This document shows positions 8,588 through 18,008 of a stretch of DNA of 64,000 nt, piece after piece. How positions within the stretch are numbered: position 1 is the first letter of the stretch; each line of letters opens with the position of its first letter. Origin of the DNA: Acidobacteriaceae bacterium KBS 89 (GTDB lineage: Bacteria; Acidobacteriota; Terriglobia; Terriglobales; Acidobacteriaceae); contig KB906758.1 in assembly GCA_000381605.1 (NCBI GenBank), forward strand, positions 372,001 to 436,000. The letters run 5' to 3'. Both the position numbers and the translations under genes were made by a program. The notes under the pieces are model-generated. The model saw only the letters and a program-made list of their open reading frames with translations, did no database searches and had not been told where the DNA came from.

Positions 8588-9523
8588 TTAGACGCCCTGG
8601 TAGACGTAGCCGATGAAGGCGTCGGGTTTCTTGCCCCATTTTTCGTCGAAGCCGGCAGTAGGTTTGGCGGCGATGGTCTCGTCGAGGGACTTGCCCTCTT
8701 TCTTGAGTTTGGCGACGTTGTCGCGGATAGTGACGAGCATGTCGTGGAATTCTGTGAGTTGGGCCTTGTCGCCGAGTGGGCCGTGGCCGGGGATGATGAT
8801 GGTGTCGGCGGCGGCGGTGGCGAGATTTTGTTCCGTGGCCTGGATCATGCCATTGATGTTGCCTCCGCTGGAGTAGTCGATGAATGGGTAAAAGCCGTTC
8901 CAGAAGGTATCGCCGCAGTGAAGGACGTTGGCCTCGGTGAAGTGGACGGAGAGATCGGTGTCGGTGTGAGCGGGTTCGTAGTGAGTGAGCTTGAGGGTAT
9001 TCGTCCCGTCGGATAGGGTGCGGTAGCTGTTGAAGAGGATGGTAGGGAGAGCCCCAGTGCGGGCGGGCGGGATGATGGCTTTGTAGGCGACGATGTTCTG
9101 GGTGGAGCTCATTCGATAGCGGGTGTTCTCGTGGGCCCATATGGTGGCTCCGGCAGAGTGCATCCAGTCGTTGCCGTCAGTGTGGTCGAAGTGCCAGTGG
9201 GTGTTGATGAGCACCTGGATGGGGTCGGCGTTGATGGCGGCGAGGGCGGCGATGAGTTGGGATTGGCAGGAGGCGTAGCCGGAGTCGACGAGGAGCTTGC
9301 CTTCTTTGGCGGTGAGGACGGCGATGTTTCCGCCGGCTCCGCCGAGGAAGGTGATGTTGCGGCGGAGGGGAGTGGCGGTGATTTTGTTGTTCGCATTGGC
9401 GGCGCGGGCCCTGGTGAGGAAGTCCTGGGCAGGAGGCTGCTGGGCGCAGAGGGTGCGGGGATTGAAGCAGGCTGATGCGGTGACGGCGAGGAAGCGGCGG
9501 CGAGAGATCACGGGAAATGTCAT
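8588..9523 (-). CDS. MBL-fold metallo-hydrolase, Tat-exported
   Basis: 311 residues. The N-terminus MTFPVISRRRFLAVTASAC is a twin-arginine signal, so the enzyme should be folded before export. The zinc-binding signature of the metallo-beta-lactamase fold is clear: N-T-H-W-H-F-D-H-T-D-G-N, a later His in E-P-A-H-T-D-T-D, the C-G-D-T-F-W-N-G strand and I-I-P-G-H-G-P-L. The arrangement with LLVDSG, HTDTDLSVHF and HCGDTFWNG is that of subclass B3-like or quinoprotein-relay-like hydrolases, so a true beta-lactamase cannot be assumed. Convergent with frr. Confidence 0.88.
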   Translation of the reverse strand: MTFPVISRRRFLAVTASACFNPRTLCAQQPPAQDFLTRARAANANNKITATPLRRNITFLGGAGGNIAVLTAKEGKLLVDSGYASCQSQLIAALAAINADPIQVLINTHWHFDHTDGNDWMHSAGATIWAHENTRYRMSSTQNIVAYKAIIPPARTGALPTILFNSYRTLSDGTNTLKLTHYEPAHTDTDLSVHFTEANVLHCGDTFWNGFYPFIDYSSGGNINGMIQATEQNLATAAADTIIIPGHGPLGDKAQLTEFHDMLVTIRDNVAKLKKEGKSLDETIAAKPTAGFDEKWGKKPDAFIGYVYQGV

Positions 9524-9565
9524 GAAGGGGTCCTTTGCATCGTTGACGATACATGGGAGCGGTTA

Positions 9566-10072
9566 GTGAATAAAGGTGCAGTTGAGGATTTTGGGCTTCA
9601 AGTTTTTGCGCTTTGTGCCGATGACGCGATCAGCAGGTTTATAGGTGAGGTGACTGAGATGGTTGAGCCTGAGTTGGGTGAGGAGGAGTTCGACGGGCGG
9701 GAGAAGAGGCGGATGGTTGCCAAGGAGGGGATGGTGGAACGGAGGCAGCATCCTCGTTACGCTGTGGACGCCTGGGCCGAGGTCATGGTGAAGGACGGGA
9801 CGATGCTATTCCGCGGACGGGTGCTCGATGTCAGCGCCGGCGGCTGCCATGTCGAAACCGAGGCGAGGCTTCGGCTGGCACCGGGGACGCCGGTGGAGAT
9901 GGTGTTTCGGGTGAACGACGCGGTATTTCGGTGTGATGCTACGAGCAGGATGGTCCGCCCGAAAGGCGCGGGATTCTTATTTGCAAACCTCGACGCGAAG
10001 TTGCAGATCGAATTGGACAGGTTGGTCCATGAGTTGAGTGAGAGCGAGTATTCGTCGGCAGAGACCAGGTAG
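9566..10072 (+). CDS. PilZ domain protein
   Basis: Up to 168 residues with a PilZ domain from about residue 58. Both cyclic-di-GMP binding elements are present: the R-x3-R motif (E-R-R-Q-H-P-R-Y, residues 58-65) and the D-x-S-x-x-G motif (L-D-V-S-A-G-G-C-H-V). PilZ proteins bind c-di-GMP and act on motility, polysaccharide or other targets. The start is uncertain: a GTG at 9566 has GGGAG upstream, while an ATG at 9659 would give a protein of 137 residues that fits the domain better. No partner protein is adjacent. Confidence 0.85.
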   Translation: MNKGAVEDFGLQVFALCADDAISRFIGEVTEMVEPELGEEEFDGREKRRMVAKEGMVERRQHPRYAVDAWAEVMVKDGTMLFRGRVLDVSAGGCHVETEARLRLAPGTPVEMVFRVNDAVFRCDATSRMVRPKGAGFLFANLDAKLQIELDRLVHELSESEYSSAETR

Positions 10073-10088
10073 TGCCGCTGACGGGTTG

Positions 10089-10601
10089 CTAGGTGGTGTG
10101 GTCGACGACGATCTTCCAGCCGTTGTCGGTCTTCTCGAAGACGAGGGAGAAGAGGCCTTCGACGTTGCCACCGTCTTTCTTGGAGCGTTCGAGGCGGTAC
10201 CTGCCGATGACGACTGCGAAGTTTTCGTCGAGGGGGTGCACCTCAAGATCGGAGTACGCGAGAGTGCCCATGGCGCCCCTGCTGGGGTAGTCGCGTTTGT
10301 ACTCATCGACCAGGCCGGCGAATCCGCGGAACACCTGGTGAGTGATAAAGAGGGTGTCGGGCGAGTCTTTGAAGCTGCTGGCGAAGCCGGCGAGGTCGCC
10401 CTTGTTCCATGCGTTCTCCTGGGCGACGAGGACCTTGATGATATCCAGCTCCTGGCGCGAGGCGGTGTGAAGCGGGTTTGGCGCCTGCGCAGGGAGGAGG
10501 GCCGGTGCAAGAAGGATGAGGCTCAGAGTCGCAAGTCGGAGAGTGGAGCAAAGCTGCATAAGAGATCTCGGAGGAGAAGGTAGTTTGTTCTGCGTTGCCA
10601 T
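10089..10601 (-). CDS. Secreted DUF4440 / NTF2-like protein
   Basis: 170 residues (or 156 from an internal ATG at 10559). The upstream ATG has AGGAAG as ribosome-binding site. The segment around L-A-T-L-S-L-I-L-L-A-P-A-L-L-P-A-Q-A is a signal peptide with cleavage after A-Q-A. The mature part follows the SnoaL/DUF4440 cone-shaped fold: A-Q-E-N-A-W-N-K-G-D-L-A-G-F, a central sheet with V-I-G-R-Y-R-L, and the end N-G-W-K-I-V-V-D-H-T-T. Such proteins range from ketosteroid-isomerase-like enzymes to binding domains; no catalytic residues can be assigned. A second member of this family lies at 26652. Confidence 0.8.
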   Translation of the reverse strand: MATQNKLPSPPRSLMQLCSTLRLATLSLILLAPALLPAQAPNPLHTASRQELDIIKVLVAQENAWNKGDLAGFASSFKDSPDTLFITHQVFRGFAGLVDEYKRDYPSRGAMGTLAYSDLEVHPLDENFAVVIGRYRLERSKKDGGNVEGLFSLVFEKTDNGWKIVVDHTT

Positions 10602-10762
10602 CAGTCGTTACTTCCTGGAACGTGCGTGAGGCGTCGTCGGATTGATAGTAGACGATCACGATGGCGGTGGTAAGAGATTAAGTCGATTTGCCCAGTGTGT
10701 TTCCGGTTGCAGTGTGGCCAAATCAAAGAATTCGCATACCCATCCGGGACGCTGTGACCGAC

Positions 10763-11374
10763 TTAACCGGGTTCATTTCGGGGGTGTTCTCGGTGAGATT
10801 TGATTCCTGCGGTAGGGGTAATCCAGATTACTGTGACGAAGGCGACGAGTCCCAGGGCTACCCGTGGATGCTGGAAGGCAAGCGGGATCGCGACGAGATA
10901 GACGAACAGCGAGAGGTAGTTCTTGCGCTGTATGGCGGTATCCTCCGCCTCCAGCCTGCCTGAGCGGCGCAGCCGGCGGCCGATGGCAAGACGCAGGAGA
11001 AGAAAACTGAAACCCGTGACGATCATCGAGGCAATGTAGAGAGCGACCGAGAAGGAGTCCATCATCTTTTCGAGGACATACGAAGTAAAAAACGGCAACA
11101 GAGAGAGACAAAATAGGAAGCCCAGATTCGCGTAGAGAATGAGGTCGTCGGCCTCTTCGGTTCGGTGGACTAGGTGGTGATGGTTGATCCAGTAAATGCC
11201 AACGAAGGCAAAGGAGATGAGATAGAGGCAAAGCGTGGGGAAGACTGCGCGAAGGCCGGCAAGGCCGTCCTGGTGGGGGACTTTGAGCTCGAGCACCATG
11301 ATGGTAATAATGACGGCGATGACTCCGTCGGAGAAGGCTTCGAGGCGAGCCGGAGTGGCGACGTGGTGGGCCAT
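10763..11374 (-). CDS. TMEM175 (DUF1211) family potassium channel-like protein
   Basis: 203 residues from the ATG at 11374. The hallmark of the family is at the N-terminus: R-L-E-A-F-S-D-G-V-I-A-V-I-I-T-I-M-V-L-E-L, close to the FSDGVFAIAITLLVLEL selectivity-filter helix of bacterial TMEM175 channels. Five further hydrophobic segments can be read, including W-I-N-H-H-H-L and L-S-L-L-P-F-F-T. Bacterial homologues form tetrameric K+-selective channels. The reverse frame is open well upstream (to 12094), but that part lies opposite the oxidoreductase gene and has no channel character, so I reject it. Confidence 0.88.
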   Translation of the reverse strand: MAHHVATPARLEAFSDGVIAVIITIMVLELKVPHQDGLAGLRAVFPTLCLYLISFAFVGIYWINHHHLVHRTEEADDLILYANLGFLFCLSLLPFFTSYVLEKMMDSFSVALYIASMIVTGFSFLLLRLAIGRRLRRSGRLEAEDTAIQRKNYLSLFVYLVAIPLAFQHPRVALGLVAFVTVIWITPTAGIKSHREHPRNEPG

Positions 11375-11479
11375 AGTTGTTCGGTGCCTGCTGGGTCTTT
11401 GGTCTTGCCAGAAGCATACAACGCGATTGAGGGAGTGAAGGCGGCAAGCTGAACTAGAATCCTGAACTAGAATGAAGGA

Positions 11480-13636
11480 ATGGGCACAACTTCCACCGGC
11501 GTGGATGCGGGTTTGGGGGCCACGAAGATCATTCACGCGGTCTGCTCCCACGACTGTCCAGATTCGTGCGGCGTGCTTGTGACGGTGGACGAATTGACCG
11601 GGCGCGCAGTGAAGATCCAGGGTGATCCGACGCATCCGGTGACCCGGGGATTTCTGTGCGGCAAGGTCGCTAAGTATCTGGACCGCGTGTATTCGCCGGA
11701 GAGACTGCTGTATCCCATGAGGCGGCGCAAAGGCGTGCCGAAGGGTCCGCTGGCGCAGGGACGCGAGACGGAGGCGTTTGACCGGATCTCGTGGGACGAA
11801 GCGCTGGATGAGATTGCGGCTCGGCTCAAGGGGATTGCGGCGGAGTTTGGGCCTGAGAGCGTTCTGCCGTACAGCTATGCCGGGACGATTGGGAAACTGG
11901 GATATGGGTCGATGGACCGGAGATTCTTCAATCGGCTCGGGGCCTCGCAGTTGGACCGGACAATCTGCTCGACTGCTGGTGGCATGGCGCTGACGAGTGT
12001 CTACGGAGTGAAGCTGGGCACGTCGCCGCAGGATTTTGCCCATGCTGGGCTGATCATCGCGTGGGGCGCAAACATCCATGGGAACAATGTGCACCTGTGG
12101 CCTTTCATCGAAGAGGCCCGGCGGAATGGCGCGAGGCTAGTGGTGATCGATCCCTACCGCACCCGGACGGCGGCGCTGGCTGACGAGCATCTGGCGATCA
12201 ATCCGGGAACCGATGCTGCCCTGGCGTTGGGGATGATGCGCGTGATCCTGACCATGGGGCTGGAGGACCCCGAGTATGTGGAGCGGTGCACGACCGGCTT
12301 CGACGAGCTGAAGGCCCACGCGCTGCAGGCGGAGTATTCGCTGGACAACGTGGCGGCGGCCACGGGGATCTCAGCTGAGACGATTGTGCGGCTGGCGCGA
12401 AGCTATGCGGTGGCGGGGCGCTCCGGCACGAAGGGTCCGGCGGCAATCCGGCTGAATTACGGGATACAGCGGAGTGAGAACGGCGGGACTGCGGCGCGAG
12501 CGGTGTGCATGCTGCCGTTGTTGACGGGAGCCTGGAAGTACAAAGGCGGCGGGCTGCAGCTTTCCACGTCGGGGTCGTTTCCCTTCAATGACAAGGCCCT
12601 GCATATGCCGGAATTAATGCTGTCCAGTCCTCTGGGTCGCGCATCAAGGGTGGTGAACATGAGCCTGCTGGGGCAGGCGCTGACCACCCTGAACGACCCG
12701 CCGGTGAAGGCGATGTTTGTGTATAACTCGAATCCGGCGGCGATCGCTCCGAACCAGAACGATGTTCTGCGCGGGATGGCGCGAGAGGATCTGTTCACCG
12801 TGGTGCATGAACAGTTCTTTACCGACACGGCGGACTATGCGGACGTCCTGCTGCCCGCGCCCACGTTTCTTGAGATCAAAGACGTGCAGGGGGCGTATGG
12901 GCACCTCTTCGCGCAGGTGAGCGAGCGTGCGATTGCGCCTCTGGGTGAGGCGAAGAGCAATGTTGCGTTGTTTGGTGAGCTGGGGCGGCGGATGGGGTTC
13001 ACGGAGGCGTGTTTTGACGATCGCGAGGACTCCCTGATCGATCAGGCGCTCACAACGGATCATCCATGGTTTGCGGGAATCACTCGGGAACGGCTGGAGC
13101 GCGAGGGGCATATCCCTTTGCAGTTGCCGACGGATGAAGCCGGCGAGGTACTGCCATTCAGCACAGCGGAGTGGTTCGAAACGCCGAGTGGCCTTGGCGA
13201 GTTTGTTCCCGTGCCAGTATTCAGAGCGCCAGCCGAATCGCGGGCGTATGCGGCCGAAGGGTCGTATCCGCTGGAGTTTCTGCCGCGGAAGGCAGACAGC
13301 TATATGAACTCGACGTTTGCAAACCTTCCCCAGCATCAGCGGATGGAGTCCCGAACGGCCGGAGTGCTGGAGATGCATGGCACGGATGCGGCGGCGCGGT
13401 CGATCGTGACTGGCGATGAGGTTGAGGTCTTCAACGGCCGCGGCAGAATCGCCCTGAAGGCGTTGGTCAATGGGCATGTCGGCGTAGGTGTTGTGTCGGC
13501 ACGGCTGGACTGGAATAAGTTGTCGGCCGGCGGAGGCAACGTGAATGCGCTGACCTCAGAGACGCTGACCGATATCGGCGGCGGTCCTACGTTTTACTCG
13601 ACGCTGGTTGAGGTGCGGAAGGTCTGCAGGAGTTAG
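11480..13636 (+). CDS. Molybdopterin-dependent oxidoreductase with N-terminal 4Fe-4S site
   Basis: 718 residues of the DMSO-reductase superfamily. The N-terminal cluster motif is C-S-H-D-C-P-D-S-C-G (C-x3-C-x3-C) with the fourth Cys in G-F-L-C-G-K. Cofactor-binding segments follow: I-S-W-D-E-A-L-D-E-I-A, W-G-A-N-I-H-G-N-N, P-G-T-D-A-A-L-A-L-G, and the C-terminal molydopterin-dinucleotide domain (residues ~590-718). It resembles the poorly characterised YoaE-like group rather than a specific formate dehydrogenase or nitrate reductase, so the substrate is unknown. No Tat signal, so cytoplasmic. First gene of an apparent operon with the PLP enzyme and CPXCG protein. Confidence 0.9.
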   Translation: MGTTSTGVDAGLGATKIIHAVCSHDCPDSCGVLVTVDELTGRAVKIQGDPTHPVTRGFLCGKVAKYLDRVYSPERLLYPMRRRKGVPKGPLAQGRETEAFDRISWDEALDEIAARLKGIAAEFGPESVLPYSYAGTIGKLGYGSMDRRFFNRLGASQLDRTICSTAGGMALTSVYGVKLGTSPQDFAHAGLIIAWGANIHGNNVHLWPFIEEARRNGARLVVIDPYRTRTAALADEHLAINPGTDAALALGMMRVILTMGLEDPEYVERCTTGFDELKAHALQAEYSLDNVAAATGISAETIVRLARSYAVAGRSGTKGPAAIRLNYGIQRSENGGTAARAVCMLPLLTGAWKYKGGGLQLSTSGSFPFNDKALHMPELMLSSPLGRASRVVNMSLLGQALTTLNDPPVKAMFVYNSNPAAIAPNQNDVLRGMAREDLFTVVHEQFFTDTADYADVLLPAPTFLEIKDVQGAYGHLFAQVSERAIAPLGEAKSNVALFGELGRRMGFTEACFDDREDSLIDQALTTDHPWFAGITRERLEREGHIPLQLPTDEAGEVLPFSTAEWFETPSGLGEFVPVPVFRAPAESRAYAAEGSYPLEFLPRKADSYMNSTFANLPQHQRMESRTAGVLEMHGTDAAARSIVTGDEVEVFNGRGRIALKALVNGHVGVGVVSARLDWNKLSAGGGNVNALTSETLTDIGGGPTFYSTLVEVRKVCRS

Positions 13637-13674
13637 CGACTCATTGAAAGACTACCGGGACTTGAAAGGAACGA

Positions 13675-14658
13675 ATGGACACTTTGTTGCCGAAGTTGAG
13701 TGAGATCCAGAGTGCGGCGAAGTTGATCTACCAGAGTATGCCGGCGACGCCGCAGTACAGTTGGCCGCTGATGAATGTCAGGGCCGGCGCGGAGGTGTGG
13801 CTGAAGCATGAAAATCACTCTCCGGTAGGGGCATTCAAGGTCCGAGGTGGTTTGGTTTATATGGATTGGCTGCGGCGGGAGCGGCCGGAGGTGGAGACGG
13901 TTGTCAGCGCTACGCGAGGGAACCATGGCCAGTCGCTGGCGTATGCCGCGGCACAGTATGGAATTCGTGTGGTGCTTGTGGTGCCGTTTGGCAACAGCGT
14001 CGAGAAGAACCGTGCGATGCGCGCGCTTGGTGCGGAGCTGGTGGAGTTCGGCGAGGACTTTCAGGAGGCGAGCGAACATGCGGAGCGCCTGGAACGAGAA
14101 AACGGATGGCATCGGGTGCCGAGCTTCGATATGCGGTTGGTGGTGGGCGTCGCGACCTTGACGCTGGAGCTTTTTACGGCGTGTCCGGCGATGGACACCA
14201 TCTATGTGCCGATCGGGATGGGTTCAGGCGTGTGCAGCGCAATCGCGATGCGGAATGCGCTTGGGCTGGCGACAAAGGTCGTGGGGGTGGTGTCGACTCA
14301 CGCCCCGGCGTATGCCCAGTCGTTTGCCGCCGGAGAGGTCAAAGAGCACGAAACATGTACGTTGATTGCAGACGGGGTAGCGTGTCGCAAACCTGACGCT
14401 ACAGCACTGGAGATCATTAAGGCGGGTGTGGACCGCATCGTCCTGATTGATGACGATGAGGTTAGGGAGGCAATGCGAGCCTGTTTTGCGGACACGCACA
14501 ATGTGGCCGAGGGGGCGGGTGCGATCGGACTGGCGGCCCTGCTGAAGGACCGGCCGGGTGGCGGTCAGACCGTAGGAACAGTGCTCACGGGCGGCAATGT
14601 GAACAGCGAGCTGTTCGGCGAGGTGCTGAACAGTGGCCGGGTCGTGTCGCTTGCGTAG
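13675..14658 (+). CDS. Threonine/serine dehydratase-like PLP enzyme (fold type II)
   Basis: 327 residues of the fold-type II PLP family that includes threonine dehydratase and serine racemase. The Schiff-base lysine is K55 in S-P-V-G-A-F-K-V-R-G-G, where the usual T-G-S-F-K is altered to V-G-A-F-K. S-A-T-R-G-N-H-G-Q-S binds the substrate carboxylate, and P-I-G-M-G-S-G replaces the usual glycine-rich phosphate loop. A regulatory ACT domain is absent, so it is the short catabolic type. It starts 38 bases after the molybdopterin oxidoreductase and ends 20 bases before the CPXCG gene. Confidence 0.85.
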   Translation: MDTLLPKLSEIQSAAKLIYQSMPATPQYSWPLMNVRAGAEVWLKHENHSPVGAFKVRGGLVYMDWLRRERPEVETVVSATRGNHGQSLAYAAAQYGIRVVLVVPFGNSVEKNRAMRALGAELVEFGEDFQEASEHAERLERENGWHRVPSFDMRLVVGVATLTLELFTACPAMDTIYVPIGMGSGVCSAIAMRNALGLATKVVGVVSTHAPAYAQSFAAGEVKEHETCTLIADGVACRKPDATALEIIKAGVDRIVLIDDDEVREAMRACFADTHNVAEGAGAIGLAALLKDRPGGGQTVGTVLTGGNVNSELFGEVLNSGRVVSLA

Positions 14659-14678
14659 CGTCAGAGACGGAGAAGGAG

Positions 14679-14864
14679 ATGCATGCAGCGAAGTTTCAAT
14701 GCGCGGGGTGCGGGGAGTGGGTGGAGACCTCGGTGGATGAGTCTGCGGGATCAAAGCAGCAGTATGTCGAGGACTGCCAGGTATGTTGCCAGCCCAATGT
14801 GCTAACGGTGCGATGGGACGGCTCCGCACAGGAGTTCACTATCACTGCGGAGTTGGAGAGTTAG
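14679..14864 (+). CDS. CPXCG-motif cysteine-rich small protein
   Basis: 61 residues with two Cys pairs, F-Q-C-A-G-C-G near the start and D-C-Q-V-C-C-Q-P-N in the middle, forming a small zinc-ribbon-like fold seen in the CPXCG family of conserved short proteins. Function unknown. An AGGAG ribosome-binding site (gagaaggagATG) precedes the start, and the gene is the third of a tight series with the oxidoreductase and the PLP enzyme. Confidence 0.8.
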   Translation: MHAAKFQCAGCGEWVETSVDESAGSKQQYVEDCQVCCQPNVLTVRWDGSAQEFTITAELES

Positions 14865-15047
14865 CCGGTGGAGATGCCTTTGCCTCCGCCGCTTCGTCAA
14901 AAAAGAACAAACCTGAATTTACGCGGGTTAGACGCCGGTTGGTCCGACCTGAATCAAGGGGCGAACTCGCTAACCGCTGGCCGCTCCCATATAATCAGAA
15001 CTTCGCTTGATGTGTCGGCGGAGCGTCATTTTTAGAGCAGTGAGGGT

Positions 15048-18008
15048 GTGCGTATCTTTACCGTGAATCGAGAGAGCGGAAGCTCCCTGAAAAGCAAGGC
15101 CAAACCTGTGTGCACGCGCTCCAGCCGCTCCCGCATCGCTCATGCCGCGTACTTTTTCGCCATTGTTTTCATTGCCGCCTCGTCCCTGTCTGCCCAGACC
15201 GCTCCCACTGCGCCGGTGTCGTCGCAGGGAGTGGAGATTCTTTGCCAGCCACAGGTTATCGGTAATCGGCGAATCCCCAAGGAGTCGGTTCTGTCGCGGC
15301 TGTTCAGCCGTCAGAACGATGTGTACGATCCGCTAGTAGTGGAGCGGGACTTTAACTCGCTTTGGAACACCGGATACTTTGAAGACGTTCAGATTGAACG
15401 GGTCGACACGCCAAAATGCGTGCAGCTGGTGATTTATGTCCGTGAAAAGCCGACCATCCGCGAGATTTACTACAAGGGTCTGAATGCGGTGACCCAGTCC
15501 GACGTTCTGGAGCGCTTCAAAAAGGCGAAGGTACCGCTTTCGATCGAGAGCCAGTACGACCCAACCAAGATCGCACGTGCCGTCGTGGTTCTAAAAGACC
15601 TGCTCGCAGAGCACGGGCACCAGTTCTCCACGATCACGCCTGAGGTCAAGAAGATTCCGCCGGCGTCCGTCGCCATCACGTTCAATATTAAGGAAGGCCC
15701 TACGGTTAAGGTGGGCAAGATCGCGTTTCAGGGTAACTACAGCCTGAGCGACCGCACCTTGCGCGGAGCGATGCGAAACCTGAAGCCGATCGGGATACCG
15801 CACTCGATCATCCTGGAGAACCTGTTGGCGCGTACCTTCGACGCGAGCAAGCTGGACGAGGACACGGAGCGTGTGCGTCAGGCCTACCGCGACCGCGGGT
15901 ACTTCAAGGCCCAGACCAGCGAGCCAACCACCCACGTCCGCGACGCAGGCGGATTGAATCCGTTCACCCTGCGCCCGTCCAAGGGCAAGCGCATCGATAT
16001 TCTGATGCCGGTTGAAGAGGGTGAGCGCTACCGGCTTGGCGGCATCAACTTTACCGGGAACACGCATGTGCCCAATGTGAAGGCGCTACGAGCGCAGTTC
16101 GCTGAGAAAGATGGCGACTGGTTCAATGCGACTCAGTTCAGCAAGGGCCTCGATCAGCTTCGCAAATCTTACGGTGCGCTGGGCTACATCAACATGGTCG
16201 GAAACCCGGTTCCCAGGGTTGACGACGCGAAGAAACTGATCTACCTCGACATCGACATCGACGAAGGCAAGCCGTTCTATGTCTCCCGAATCGAATTTAC
16301 GGGAAACACGATCACCCGCGACAAGGTCATCCGGCGTGAACTACTTCTCGAAGAGGGACAGATCTACAACAGCCAGCTGTGGGAGCTGTCGATCCTGCGT
16401 CTGAATCAGCTGGGCTACTTCGAAGCGTTGAAGGTGGAGCAAGACTCCGAAAGCCGCCAGAACTCCGAAGACGGAACAGTCGACCTGTTGTTGAAGCTGA
16501 AGGAGAAGGGCAAGAACTCGATCGGCCTGAACGGCGGAATCAGCGGACTTTCGGGAACCTTCATCGGGCTGAACTATGAGACGAACAACTTCCTCGGCTT
16601 GGGCGAGACATTGTCCGTGCAGGCAAACATCGGCGACCTGTCGCGGCAGATAAGCCTTGGGTTCACGGAGCCGTACTTGCGGGACAAGCCGATATCGGTC
16701 GGCGCGCAGATCTTTGCGCAGAAGTACGACTTCAATCCTTCGAAGAGCCAGTCGACGACCGGGGCCACCGGAAATCTCTCGGCGGCGCAGCAGTCGCTGC
16801 TGACCAACTACAACACGTCGACGACCGGATTGACGCTGACCGCCAGCGAGCCCTTGCGGCATCTGTGGTCCAGGACCGGAGTGACGCGTGTCGGTCTGGC
16901 CTACTCCTTGTCGAGATCGACGGTGACGACATTCAACCAGAACACCACCAACGTATTTCAGTCGCTTGCGTTCCGGTCCGGCGTCGCGGGACAGAACCAG
17001 CTCACCGGAATCATCACCTCCGTGGTCACGCCCAGCTTTACGTTCTCCAGTCTCGATCGCCCCGTCGGGCCGCATCGCGGCAAGGACTTCAACGTCTCGC
17101 TGCAGGTTGCCGGCGTCGGCGGCAATGTGAAGTACATCTCGCCGATTATGAGCTATCGTCAGTTCTTCCCGATGAAGGGACTGAAGGTCAACCGCGATGG
17201 CCACAACGTTCTGGGGTACCGTGTCCAGGTGGCAAACATCTTCGGCTTCGGCGGCGAAGTGGCACCGCCCACCCACCGCTTCTACAGCGGCGGCGAGCAG
17301 GATCTGCGAGGCTTCGACACGCGTTCGGTTTCCCCGTATGTCTTTCTTCCGAACAAGGTGGACTTCACTCTGACGAACCCGGACGGGACATCGGTTCCGC
17401 TGAATCCGGCCAACCCTGCCCTTGGCAACGTTGTGATTCCGCTGCCGATCTACCGTATCGTATCGATCGGTGGCGATACCCAGATAACTGCCAACCTGGA
17501 GTATCGTATTCCGATCGTGAACCAGGTGACGTTCGCCTTCTTCACGGACTTCGGCATGGTCTTCGATGCTTACGCGAACCAGTTGCGGCAGAGCACGGCA
17601 GGCAACTCGCTGATCAGTGGTGCGTCCTATGGCTGCCCCACCATCATCAATGGCGCTTGCTTCGGCGGCAGTTCGGTCAAATTCCCGGAGACCCTGCAGG
17701 TCGTTCCAGGAACCAACTATGTGCCGCGTATGTCGAACGGTGCCGAGCTGCAGGTGATTCTGCCGATCGTCAACGCACCATTCCGGATCTACTATGCCTA
17801 CAACTCGCTGCGGCTCTACAAGGACATTCCGCAGCAACTGGCGGTGCCGAACTCAGGGCCGGACAACGTCAATACGTTCAAGAGCTATTTCCCGACCTCC
17901 GGGGCGGGGCAGTTCAGCTACCAGCAAGCGCTGCAGTTCTACGGGGCAGACTACATTCTGCGTGAGCCGCGTAAGACCTTCCGGTTGACCGTCAGCACGA
18001 CCTTCTAG
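15048..18008 (+). CDS. bamA: Outer membrane protein assembly factor BamA
   Basis: 986-residue Omp85 protein, core of the BAM complex that inserts beta-barrel proteins in the outer membrane. After a basic N-region and hydrophobic core ending S-L-S-A-Q-T (signal peptide, ~residue 50), five POTRA repeats can be read to about residue 475, with repeating endings such as F-Q-G-N-Y-S-L, F-T-G-N-T-H-V and F-T-G-N-T-I-T. The barrel follows; G-G-E-Q-D-L-R-G-F-D is the conserved VRGF/Y-type loop motif and the protein ends in an aromatic F (L-T-V-S-T-T-F), as barrels do. Start is a GTG after GAGGG. Convergent, 4-bp overlap with thiE. Skp and lpxD are not adjacent. Confidence 0.95.
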   Translation: MRIFTVNRESGSSLKSKAKPVCTRSSRSRIAHAAYFFAIVFIAASSLSAQTAPTAPVSSQGVEILCQPQVIGNRRIPKESVLSRLFSRQNDVYDPLVVERDFNSLWNTGYFEDVQIERVDTPKCVQLVIYVREKPTIREIYYKGLNAVTQSDVLERFKKAKVPLSIESQYDPTKIARAVVVLKDLLAEHGHQFSTITPEVKKIPPASVAITFNIKEGPTVKVGKIAFQGNYSLSDRTLRGAMRNLKPIGIPHSIILENLLARTFDASKLDEDTERVRQAYRDRGYFKAQTSEPTTHVRDAGGLNPFTLRPSKGKRIDILMPVEEGERYRLGGINFTGNTHVPNVKALRAQFAEKDGDWFNATQFSKGLDQLRKSYGALGYINMVGNPVPRVDDAKKLIYLDIDIDEGKPFYVSRIEFTGNTITRDKVIRRELLLEEGQIYNSQLWELSILRLNQLGYFEALKVEQDSESRQNSEDGTVDLLLKLKEKGKNSIGLNGGISGLSGTFIGLNYETNNFLGLGETLSVQANIGDLSRQISLGFTEPYLRDKPISVGAQIFAQKYDFNPSKSQSTTGATGNLSAAQQSLLTNYNTSTTGLTLTASEPLRHLWSRTGVTRVGLAYSLSRSTVTTFNQNTTNVFQSLAFRSGVAGQNQLTGIITSVVTPSFTFSSLDRPVGPHRGKDFNVSLQVAGVGGNVKYISPIMSYRQFFPMKGLKVNRDGHNVLGYRVQVANIFGFGGEVAPPTHRFYSGGEQDLRGFDTRSVSPYVFLPNKVDFTLTNPDGTSVPLNPANPALGNVVIPLPIYRIVSIGGDTQITANLEYRIPIVNQVTFAFFTDFGMVFDAYANQLRQSTAGNSLISGASYGCPTIINGACFGGSSVKFPETLQVVPGTNYVPRMSNGAELQVILPIVNAPFRIYYAYNSLRLYKDIPQQLAVPNSGPDNVNTFKSYFPTSGAGQFSYQQALQFYGADYILREPRKTFRLTVSTTF

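Noticed and set aside
11375..12094. Long upstream part of the TMEM175-like frame
   Set aside because: It is the antisense of the molybdopterin oxidoreductase gene, has no membrane segments, and the family start FSDG motif sits just after the ATG at 11374.
16341..17837. 498-codon reverse frame within bamA
   Set aside because: No domain, low hydrophobic order, and bamA is complete on the other strand.
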